Origin: CALSMU01 sp965230225
GTDB taxonomy: Bacteria > Bacteroidota > Bacteroidia > Flavobacteriales_D > Parvicellaceae
NCBI GenBank assembly: GCA_965230225.1
Contig: CBDDKM010000003.1
Location: forward strand, 248,001-312,000
Direction: 5' to 3'
DNA: 64,000 bases
Of the stretch, positions 51,396 to 59,369 are shown one piece after another (position 1 is the stretch's first letter; each line of letters opens with the position of its first letter). A program made the position numbers and the translations under genes. The notes beneath the pieces were generated by a model. It was not told the origin of the DNA, did not search any database, and saw only the letters and a program-made list of their open reading frames with translations.

Positions 51396-52789
51396 TCATG
51401 ATAAATATAAAATTTATAACCCGGGTATTCAGTAAACTCTTGCTGTTTGAAATTAGCATCCAGATATTGTACCACACTTTGATCCGGGTCAGTAAGTTCA
51501 CTACCTCCATCTAAATAAATAACTTTCTGAAATTTATCCATTGCAGGTAAACTATCATTCATGTTATAAATGAAATATATGTGGTCCTTGTTAAGTAACT
51601 GATCCAGGTATTTATAATCATTAAAGTAATCTCTGTTGTAGTGATAGGCGATGTTCAATTTTTTCCATTCCGGGCAAATCAAAACAAGAGAATTCTCCGT
51701 TTTATTAGCTGTTATTAATTCAGCCATATCTTTTGGGTTTCTCTGGTTGGGGATATTTGGTCGAACCGTAACAATCATCAGAATAACAGGAAGAGCAAGT
51801 ATTAAATAAGAGAGGTATTGATTCTTAATTTTTATGGACGAAACTCCAATAGCAATAGTAAGATAGAGTCCTCCGGTGGTAAACATCAAGTACTTGTCCA
51901 TAAACATGGGCATTTTAAAAGAGTAGAGGAAAATGGCAAAATAAGGGATGATAAACCACAAAATACTTGCTTTACCATAAGTAGAAAAAGGGAGTCCCAC
52001 TTTTTTAATATAATAAACTAAAAAGGTGATTAGAACAAGAATGAAAACAACTGCTACAATAGGTTCATTGGAGAGTCTTCTTAATACTTCGTACAGGCTG
52101 CCCCAATTGGTTTCATGTACCCATGATTCGTTTTCAGAAGAAGTAGTAAACCTGGTAATAAAAACAGGTAAGTAGGGGAGGAATCCGACACCGGTAAGTA
52201 CCCAGGAAATGAAGGCTTGTTTTAGAGCTTTCTTTCTAAAATCACTGATGATGAATACAATCAAAACTTGAGAAAACAAGACAAAAAATGCTGTAAAATG
52301 CGCATAGAGCATTAGTATGTTAATCACTGTAAGCCAAATTACATTACTCTTCTTACCAGGTGTATAATGTAGCTTTAATAAGAAGTAAAACGACCAGGTA
52401 GTTAGGAACAACAATATGGTATATACTCTGGTATCGTGGGCTTCAAATATGTTAATGTTGGAGAAACAGAATAGAAGTGATGTGATGATGCCTACTTTTT
52501 CATTGAAAAACTCTTTACCTGTTTTGTAAAGAGGAATAATGGTCAATGCTCCAAAAAGCACGGAAATAAATCTCACCGACATTACACTTGTTCCAAATAA
52601 TTTAATCCAAAAATGGAGTAAGATAAAGTGTAATGGAGGATTGTTTTCCTGGGTAAACAATTGCATTAATTCTCCAAAACTTTGCTGAGCATGAAATATG
52701 GTAAAAGGCTCATCGATGGCAATTTGATTACTGTCGATATGCCAAAATCGAATTAAAAATGCAAGGGTAAACAACCCTCCGGGAATCAA
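51392..52789 (-). CDS. GT39-like membrane glycosyltransferase (ArnT/PMT type)
   Basis: Protein of 465 residues with about ten membrane helices, a GT-C-fold transferase. The first loop has the acidic motif of the family (QIAIDEPFTIFHAQ, with the D-E pair), then PPLHFILLHFWIKLFGTSVM and SVRFISVLFGALTIIPLY, typical of dolichyl/undecaprenyl-phosphate-sugar-dependent mannosyltransferases of the PMT_2 type. It would add a sugar from a lipid-linked donor to protein or lipid on the periplasmic side. Start chosen is TTG 52789. An ATG at 52827 in another frame reads MINLEAWKKPK and may be the real N-terminus if one A is missing in the A-run near 52792-52796. It is preceded by a 64-base gap to the phosphatase gene. 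Confidence 0.82.
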   Translation of the reverse strand: MIPGGLFTLAFLIRFWHIDSNQIAIDEPFTIFHAQQSFGELMQLFTQENNPPLHFILLHFWIKLFGTSVMSVRFISVLFGALTIIPLYKTGKEFFNEKVGIITSLLFCFSNINIFEAHDTRVYTILLFLTTWSFYFLLKLHYTPGKKSNVIWLTVINILMLYAHFTAFFVLFSQVLIVFIISDFRKKALKQAFISWVLTGVGFLPYLPVFITRFTTSSENESWVHETNWGSLYEVLRRLSNEPIVAVVFILVLITFLVYYIKKVGLPFSTYGKASILWFIIPYFAIFLYSFKMPMFMDKYLMFTTGGLYLTIAIGVSSIKIKNQYLSYLILALPVILMIVTVRPNIPNQRNPKDMAELITANKTENSLVLICPEWKKLNIAYHYNRDYFNDYKYLDQLLNKDHIYFIYNMNDSLPAMDKFQKVIYLDGGSELTDPDQSVVQYLDANFKQQEFTEYPGYKFYIYHE

Positions 52790-52853
52790 TATGTTTTTGG
52801 CTTTTTCCAGGCTTCTAAATTAATCATTTAAAGAAGCGAGAAAAATCCAGTTT

Positions 52854-54698
52854 CTAATTCAATTTTAGAATTGGTTTGGATATTTGATGATGATCACCTT
52901 TTATTACCAATAAGTATGATCCGGCTTCCATATCGTTTAAGTTAATGTTGAGGTAATTGATTCCTCTGTTCAAGCTGTTTATTTCATCAGAATAGATCAT
53001 TTGCCCAGAAATGTTGTAAAGTTCAAGGTGAATGGTTTCTAATCGCTGTAGATACAGTTGTACTGTTAAATCAGAGTGAAATGGATTAGGGTAGGTACCT
53101 AACAAAGTAGCATTACTGGCCTCTTGAATATCCGTTAAGGAGATAATTGGAGAATCAGGAGCTAACACAGGAGGTAAACTTTCTCTGGACGAAAATAGTG
53201 CTGATTGGTTGGCGCATTTTTCACCATCCAGAACCTGGTAAGCATCTCCAGGGTACTGATTAGTGTTTTCATCTTCGATGTCATTTAAGTAGTAATAATC
53301 TCCCTGAACTCTAGTTTTATTAATGTCCAATATCATGTACCCATGGCTAGTAAGGTCGGTGTACTGCATGTGTGGATTAAAGCTGTGAATTAAGCTTTCT
53401 CCAACTCCAATTGGGAAACCAGGAGATGTTACACTTGTAACTACATATTCCACACCAACACTTCCTGTACAACTGGAACCATCGTAATTACTCAAAGGTA
53501 AATCGTTTACCCAGGAGGTATGAATATCTCCGGTTAGTACCACTAAATTGTCAATGTTGCTATCAAAAAAGTTGAATAGCTGGTCTCTTTCATATTTATA
53601 ACCATCCCATTGGTCGGCATTAACAGGTTCTCCGAACACTTCAAAGGGAGCCATCATCACCTGTTGTCCAAGAATTTGCCATTGGGTAGTTGAAGATTGC
53701 ATATTGGATGTTAACCAGTTGTACTGTGTACTTCCCAGAATTGATCGATTAGGATCGTTGATCAATGATGAAGTTGTTCCCACTTGTTCATCTCTTCCTT
53801 CTAATCTGGTATCCAGCATGTATAAGTCTAGTAAGTCTCCCCAGCTAAACTTCCTGTATATTCTGTCTGTTCCGGGTTGAGGTTCCCTAATCGGAAGCCA
53901 TTCCCTATAAGCCTGTGCTGCAGAAGTTTTTCTTGAAGCCCAGGTTCCTTCTGTATTAGGGTCATGATTTTCTGCACCATCCTTATAAGAATCATTGGCT
54001 GATTCATGATCATCCCAAATATTAATGAAGGGAACTTGTTGGTGTAGTTTTCTTAAATCGTTGTCCAATCGGTAGTGGGAGTATCTCAATCTATAATCTT
54101 CAAGGGTGATGATTTCGTTGGTGGGAACATTTTCTCTGTTACCGATGTTTGCAGAGTAACCTCCTACTTCGTATTCATAGATGTAATCACCAAGGTGAAG
54201 AACAGCATCAAAATCGTTTCGGTCTCTCAGGTGTCTGTAAGAACCAAAGTACCCATGTTCCCAATTGGAGCAGGAAACCACAGCAAACCGAACACTGTCG
54301 ATATCTCCAACAGGAGCAGTTTTGGTTCTTCCTCTTATGGAGTATTTCTCAGATGCATAAAAATCATAGTAGTACCATGTATTTGGTTGTAGTCCATCTG
54401 CATCCACTTTAAACGTCCAATCTTTGTTTTCGGAGGTGTATCCATATCCGTAGTTAACAATATTAGTCATTCCGGTATCCAGTGCCACCCTCCAGTCTAT
54501 TCTAACACTATCCACATTTAAAGTGTCATCTGTAAAACGAGTCCATAAGATCACCCGATCATCCAACGGATCTCCAGATGCTACTCCATGATAAAATGGA
54601 TACAATAAAGGGTTGATAGAAGCTCTTAATTCTTCATCTTGTGCAATACTTTTACATGAAATAAGTACTGCAATTACTAAAAATATTGTGGTTTTCAT
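52854..54698 (-). CDS. phoD: PhoD-family alkaline phosphatase with a T9SS sorting tail
   Basis: Protein of 614 residues with a signal peptide (MKTTIFLVIAVLISCKSIAQ). PhoD N-terminal domain (about 33-130): YPFYHGVASGDPLDDRVILW. The catalytic domain has FAVVSCSNWEHGYF, LHLGDYIYEY, NIWDDHESANDSYKDG and LTGDIHTSWVND, the metal ligands of the PhoD (calcium and iron) type. The C-terminal 85 residues (TYPNPFHSDLTVQLYL through SYLLVIKGDHHQISKPILKL) are a type A T9SS sorting domain, so the enzyme is likely exported to the surface. It hydrolyses phosphate esters, with phosphate release as the likely purpose. The gene lies 9 bases after the next phosphatase gene and may be cotranscribed with it. Confidence 0.92.
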   Translation of the reverse strand: MKTTIFLVIAVLISCKSIAQDEELRASINPLLYPFYHGVASGDPLDDRVILWTRFTDDTLNVDSVRIDWRVALDTGMTNIVNYGYGYTSENKDWTFKVDADGLQPNTWYYYDFYASEKYSIRGRTKTAPVGDIDSVRFAVVSCSNWEHGYFGSYRHLRDRNDFDAVLHLGDYIYEYEVGGYSANIGNRENVPTNEIITLEDYRLRYSHYRLDNDLRKLHQQVPFINIWDDHESANDSYKDGAENHDPNTEGTWASRKTSAAQAYREWLPIREPQPGTDRIYRKFSWGDLLDLYMLDTRLEGRDEQVGTTSSLINDPNRSILGSTQYNWLTSNMQSSTTQWQILGQQVMMAPFEVFGEPVNADQWDGYKYERDQLFNFFDSNIDNLVVLTGDIHTSWVNDLPLSNYDGSSCTGSVGVEYVVTSVTSPGFPIGVGESLIHSFNPHMQYTDLTSHGYMILDINKTRVQGDYYYLNDIEDENTNQYPGDAYQVLDGEKCANQSALFSSRESLPPVLAPDSPIISLTDIQEASNATLLGTYPNPFHSDLTVQLYLQRLETIHLELYNISGQMIYSDEINSLNRGINYLNINLNDMEAGSYLLVIKGDHHQISKPILKLN

Positions 54699-54707
54699 GG
54701 AAAGAGA

Positions 54708-57062
54708 TTATTCTACTATTATCTTTTTGGTAATGATTTGCTGGTTCGATTCAATGTTAACGAAATACATGCCTCTGGATAGTCCAAAATTTCTAGCTGA
54801 TAGTTGTTTGTTGTTTCCAATAATTGGTTCTCTAGCAATTAGTTTTCCAGACATGTTGTATATGCTAATTGTTCCGTTTAACACGGTTTTAGAACCTATG
54901 GTAAATTGATCTTGTACAGGATTAGGGAAAATACCAATTTCCAAGTCAGAGGTTTCTTCGGGTACACTATTACTATTAAAACTAAATGTAATGTGAAGCT
55001 TTGCAGACTTGGCAAGGTCAGTATCTCTCGAATAGGCAGATCGGGTACCCGACCCTTCTAGTAGAAATACCATGGCATTGCCTTGTTGCCATCCCGGTCG
55101 ATTTACAATTTCCTGAACAATGGAACTAATGTTAGGAGTTTGCTCTGCTGCTCCTGCGCTTTCAGAGGTCCATGCTGAAACGGACCAATTAACACTTGCA
55201 GAAGTATGAGTTCTGGCAGATAGATTAAAGTTTAACCCGGTAAATGCGGTAGCATTGTTTAAGTCTTCACCATAAATAATCAAGTCGGCAGCATCAGACT
55301 GGTCTTCATCTGCTGTAAATTGGATATAAGCATTACTAATGGTAGCACCTTGCGGAATATCCAGTCCGTTGAATCTTAGTCCTACCCATTGATCTTCATC
55401 ACTAATCGGCCAGGTCCATTCTTCCACACACATTTCGAGGTCAGAACTGGTTAGGTCCATAGAACCATCATCTTTGTATTGTTCAGCATCATCATCATTG
55501 TTTTCTAGCGATGCAGTAATTTCGATTTCACCAGCAAATATTTTTACATTATCCGATACATTGTGCCATCCCTGATTATCAACAGCATAAGCTTTAATTA
55601 CGTATTCACCATTATTCGGGATATTGAAAGAAATGGAGTAGGGAAATGTATTATCAGAACCTACCTGAACATCGTTAACAAAAAACTTCACTTCACTAAC
55701 CGTTCCATTGGTGTCAATGGCATTAGCATCAATAGAGATATTCTGAGGCTGATTGAAATACTGTAAATGATAAGGATAAGTAACATCTACTTGTGGCCTC
55801 CCAATATATTTTTGATTGATGATGTAAACGACATCTCCATTTGAAGGGTTCCAAATGTTTAATCCACTTGGAGGGTTGAATTTATCGTTATCTAAAACGC
55901 TTGCTACACTGTTAGCATTATCCGTTTCAACCGTTCTAACTTCAATGGTGTCTCTGGTTATTTTTAGCCAGTGAAAGCTATTAAAGCTTGCGGAATTTCT
56001 GGTCCAGCTTCTATTCCAGTCATTACTTCTTAATGGTGCTCCCCAACATCCCTCACCAATGTAAACAGATCCTCTTAAGGTATCTAATTCAAACCCATCG
56101 TCTGAGTTGGTGCCATTAGAAGGAGAAATGGGCCAGGTGGTTTTTACATCGTGAGCATCGCTCTCTACAATTAATTGTACTCTATAGTCGTGAAACAAGT
56201 GAGCCCATGCATTGTATTGTCCATCTTCGTTAGATTTATCTGTGGTGTGAGGACGCATGGACTTATGGTATTGAGCAATGTTCCAATCATGGTTGATAGA
56301 ATTTGCTTGTAAATCTCCTTCTAACCATGAACTTTGATTTCCTGCAACCGATACTTCTGTATTTAAGGTATAAATTCTAAGGAAATCTCCTCCTACTGAG
56401 ATGGCGTAGTATTCATCTGCGGTAGGTACATCAAACAAATCGTACACTGTTCCGGCATTCGTTTCATGGTTTCCTCTTTCCCAAATTACAGGGTACATTC
56501 TCCCATCGGCAGAAGTAGTTAATTGCCAGTCATCCATCCATTCGCTCCATTCTAAATCCAAATCTAACCAGGTGTAATCTCCTCCAAACAATACCAGGTC
56601 GGGGCGTAATTTGGAAACTAAAGTGTTGGCGTGTTGTCGGGGACTGGAATCTAGATAAGCTCTACTATCTCCACCGGCAACTACAGAAAGTGGAAGTGAA
56701 TGTCCCATTGGGGTGGTTTTAAACCAAAATCTTTGACTAGTTCCATCAGAATCCCTAATAACGAAGTAATATGCCGTGTTTGGGGTTAATCCTGTTAATC
56801 TGGCAAAACGGTTGTCCATTCCTTTGGCAGTAACCTGCCTGTCCACAATATGAGTATTCGGATATGCAGCCCAATTTTGGCCAAAGTCTGTTGTGCCATA
56901 ATAAACTGTAGTACCTGATCCGCCGTTTTGTTCCCAACCAATTACAACTGAGGTAGATGGGTCATCTCTAAGAGAAAGTCGATACCTTCTAGTGTCTGCA
57001 AATGATTGGTGAAACGATAAAATGAAAGAAAATAAAAAAAGTAACTTTATTTGTAATCTCAT
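54708..57062 (-). CDS. Purple-acid-phosphatase-like metallophosphoesterase with Ig-like domain and T9SS sorting tail
   Basis: Protein of 784 residues with a signal peptide (residues 1-22, ending SFADTRR). Residues 25-115 form a fibronectin-like domain as in purple acid phosphatases (SLRDDPSTSVVIGWEQNGGS). Residues 128-370 form a calcineurin-like phosphoesterase domain: SVVAGGDSRAY, LFGGDYTWLDLDLEW, WERGNHETN and VESDAHDVK supply the metal ligands. Residues 430-515 form an Ig-like domain (VSEVKFFVNDVQVGSDNTFP) and 530-680 a further beta domain. The last 80 residues (GIFPNPVQDQFTIGS through SRGMYFVNIESNQQ) are a T9SS type A tail. It is expected on the surface, with phosphoesters as substrates. 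It stands upstream of phoD, 9 bases apart. Confidence 0.9.
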   Translation of the reverse strand: MRLQIKLLFLFSFILSFHQSFADTRRYRLSLRDDPSTSVVIGWEQNGGSGTTVYYGTTDFGQNWAAYPNTHIVDRQVTAKGMDNRFARLTGLTPNTAYYFVIRDSDGTSQRFWFKTTPMGHSLPLSVVAGGDSRAYLDSSPRQHANTLVSKLRPDLVLFGGDYTWLDLDLEWSEWMDDWQLTTSADGRMYPVIWERGNHETNAGTVYDLFDVPTADEYYAISVGGDFLRIYTLNTEVSVAGNQSSWLEGDLQANSINHDWNIAQYHKSMRPHTTDKSNEDGQYNAWAHLFHDYRVQLIVESDAHDVKTTWPISPSNGTNSDDGFELDTLRGSVYIGEGCWGAPLRSNDWNRSWTRNSASFNSFHWLKITRDTIEVRTVETDNANSVASVLDNDKFNPPSGLNIWNPSNGDVVYIINQKYIGRPQVDVTYPYHLQYFNQPQNISIDANAIDTNGTVSEVKFFVNDVQVGSDNTFPYSISFNIPNNGEYVIKAYAVDNQGWHNVSDNVKIFAGEIEITASLENNDDDAEQYKDDGSMDLTSSDLEMCVEEWTWPISDEDQWVGLRFNGLDIPQGATISNAYIQFTADEDQSDAADLIIYGEDLNNATAFTGLNFNLSARTHTSASVNWSVSAWTSESAGAAEQTPNISSIVQEIVNRPGWQQGNAMVFLLEGSGTRSAYSRDTDLAKSAKLHITFSFNSNSVPEETSDLEIGIFPNPVQDQFTIGSKTVLNGTISIYNMSGKLIAREPIIGNNKQLSARNFGLSRGMYFVNIESNQQIITKKIIVE

Positions 57063-57100
57063 AAGTGGTTATATTCGTCGGAGAATTAAACTAAATTTAA

Positions 57101-58018
57101 TTGAATAGTAAAATTACAAATATTAAGTTAAATTCCAATTACTCCATTGTTACTATCATATTAAGGATCACAGCATTTCTGTTGTTTTTAGGTAGGGCAT
57201 GGGAGCATATTGTATGGGATGGGCCTTACAGGAACATTTATTACAATCCGCATGGTTTTGGTAATTTCTTAGAATGGATAACCGGTACACCACTGGCAGA
57301 AATATATCGGAGTGATTTTCATCGAAACTTCATTGATGGATTTACAGTTTCCATTGGTTTAATCTATGTTTTAGCAGCTATTTCTGTTTGGTTTCATCGT
57401 CCGTCGAGAAAATGGAGTGGCTGGATAATTATTGCCGGAACTGTTGCTCTTGGCTTAACTTACTACGGCTATTTTGTAGGAAAACACTACAACTGGGGAA
57501 CTCTATTGGAACATTCTTCACAGTTTATCACACCCATTTTATTATTAATGCTACTGAGAGGAAAATCTTCCAAGGTGATATTTGTTTTAGCTCAGGTGTC
57601 CATTGCATTAACCTTTATTTGTCATGGGCTTTTTGCTTACGGTTATTATCCACAACCAGGTAATTTTATTGATATGATGATTACAGGGTGGGGTATGAGC
57701 GAGGATGTGGCGATTAAGTCTCTTGAACACATTGGGGTGATCGATTTCGTGTTTGGAGGGATTGTTCTAATTCCAATCGGGTTGGTGATTAGAAGTGAAT
57801 GGTGGTCCAAAGCATTAAAACCTGTTTTGATTTTGTTTTTGGTTTACGGTATTCTTTGGGGGTTCTTAACTGCTTTTGCAAGGATCTATTTGCATTGGGA
57901 TGGAACAATGATTTGGAGAAGTATAGAAGGGCATCTGCACCAGTTTTTGGTACGGGTACCCCATGCTACAATTCCTTTGATAATTTTATTGCTTACCCTA
58001 GGAAGAAAACGAACTTAG
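57101..58018 (+). CDS. Multi-pass membrane protein of unknown function
   Basis: Protein of 305 residues with about eight predicted membrane helices (for example IVTIILRITAFLLFLGRAW, VSIGLIYVLAAISVWF, WIIIAGTVALGLTYYGYFVG and VLILFLVYGILWGFLTAF). Loops contain aromatic and charged residues typical of haem or quinone proteins: EHIVWDGPYRNIYYNPHGFG and FICHGLFAYGYYP. I do not recognise a family. The start is taken as TTG 57101, since no ATG lies before the first helix. It is divergent from the phosphatase gene across 38 bases, so their promoters must overlap the coding starts. The 3' end overlaps the convergent gene by 4 bases. Confidence 0.65.
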   Translation: MNSKITNIKLNSNYSIVTIILRITAFLLFLGRAWEHIVWDGPYRNIYYNPHGFGNFLEWITGTPLAEIYRSDFHRNFIDGFTVSIGLIYVLAAISVWFHRPSRKWSGWIIIAGTVALGLTYYGYFVGKHYNWGTLLEHSSQFITPILLLMLLRGKSSKVIFVLAQVSIALTFICHGLFAYGYYPQPGNFIDMMITGWGMSEDVAIKSLEHIGVIDFVFGGIVLIPIGLVIRSEWWSKALKPVLILFLVYGILWGFLTAFARIYLHWDGTMIWRSIEGHLHQFLVRVPHATIPLIILLLTLGRKRT

Positions 58019-59274
58019 GTTTTCTGTTTTTTCTTTTTGGCTGCCGGGAAAAGGATGTTGTTCAGGATTAATCGGTATCCTGGTGAGTTGGGGTGTAAGT
58101 TTAAATCTGTTGGAGGATCATTAACGTAGTGTCTGAAATCTTCCGGGTCATGGCCACCATAAAATGTCCATTGGCCTTTCCCGAATTCACCATGAATATA
58201 TCTGGCGGTTCCAAGCGCTTTATTTTCTCCCATGATCAGAACATCAGATTTTACATATTGCTTGTGAAAATCTGTTGTTTGCCCCATAAATCCTTTAATG
58301 ATCGAGGTGTGGTTTTGGCATAACATCGTTGGTACAATGTCCCACTTTGCAGAGAATTCAAACAAAGAAAACTTGTCCTGAGCTTCTGGAACACGGTGAG
58401 CCAGAGTGGCGTCAATGCTTGAAAACTCATATTCCATAGGATTCGTCTTAAGTATAAAATCCTTAAAAGCAAAGGTCTTGTTGAAATCTAGCTTTTGTTG
58501 TGCCTGAGGGTCAGCCGGATCACCATCGTACATGTAGTCACAGATATCAACTCCTTCTGCAGCCAGTGCTATGTCGTAAGAATCTGTACCTGAACACATG
58601 GTGAATAAGAATCCTCCACCAGCAGTGAATTTTTGGATGTTTTTAGCGACACCTAATTTCAGTTGAGAAACTTTATCGAAACCAAGTTCTTTGGCCATCT
58701 CTTCTGTTTCCTGTTGTTGTTTTTGATACCAGGCTGCATTTTTATAGTTTCTATAAAATTTACCATATTGTCCTGTAAAATCTTCATGGTGAAGATGAAG
58801 CCAATCGTATTCTGGTAAATCTCCCTGAATTACTTCGCGATCATAAACCTTATCATAAGGAATTTCGGCGTAGGTCAATACCATAGTTACAGCATCGTCC
58901 CAGGGTTGTTTCCCTCCAGGAGTGTATACTGCAATCTTTGGTGCTTTTTCTAGTTTAACTACCTCCTGATTAACTTCTGGGTCTGCAATGGCCATTTTAA
59001 TCTGGTTGGCCTGAACATCCGCAATAACCTCGTAGGTAACTCCTCTAATGATGCATTCTTCTTCGATAGTGGAGTAGTGGCTGATTAAGAAACTTCCTCC
59101 ACGATAATTTAGGAGCCATTCTACTTCAATATCGTTTTGAAGTACCCAAAAAGCAATGCCATAGGCTTTTAAGTGATTCTTTTGAACACCATCATCCATT
59201 GGAATCAGAATAGAACTAGCTGAAACCTGAATGGAAAACCCAATTAAAAGAATAAATAATAAAAGACTGCGCAT
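58015..59274 (-). CDS. Secreted glutamine-amidotransferase-like protein (often labelled asparagine synthetase B)
   Basis: Protein of about 419 residues. I chose ATG 59274 (MRSLLLFILLIGFSIQVSAS) because it gives a proper signal peptide. A TTG at 59292 would add six residues. The family is typical of Bacteroidota (MDDGVQKNHLKAYGIAFWVL) and is annotated in databases as asparagine synthetase B, but it has no synthetase domain. Residues 112-300 resemble a class I glutamine amidotransferase / ThuA-like fold, with a Cys in the nucleophile region (FLFTMCSGTDSYDIALAAEG) and a His in FYGGHDPEDFRHYVND. With an N-terminal signal peptide it cannot act as a cytoplasmic amidotransferase. True function unknown. 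It overlaps the membrane gene by 4 bases at its 3' end. Confidence 0.75.
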   Translation of the reverse strand: MRSLLLFILLIGFSIQVSASSILIPMDDGVQKNHLKAYGIAFWVLQNDIEVEWLLNYRGGSFLISHYSTIEEECIIRGVTYEVIADVQANQIKMAIADPEVNQEVVKLEKAPKIAVYTPGGKQPWDDAVTMVLTYAEIPYDKVYDREVIQGDLPEYDWLHLHHEDFTGQYGKFYRNYKNAAWYQKQQQETEEMAKELGFDKVSQLKLGVAKNIQKFTAGGGFLFTMCSGTDSYDIALAAEGVDICDYMYDGDPADPQAQQKLDFNKTFAFKDFILKTNPMEYEFSSIDATLAHRVPEAQDKFSLFEFSAKWDIVPTMLCQNHTSIIKGFMGQTTDFHKQYVKSDVLIMGENKALGTARYIHGEFGKGQWTFYGGHDPEDFRHYVNDPPTDLNLHPNSPGYRLILNNILFPAAKKKKQKT

Positions 59275-59369
59275 CGTTTGAGTTAAACACAATAACTATG
59301 CTAAAGTTACATTAATAACCAGAAATAAAAAGTTAAAAATTCAAAATCTTACCGAGATGATAGAAGCCT

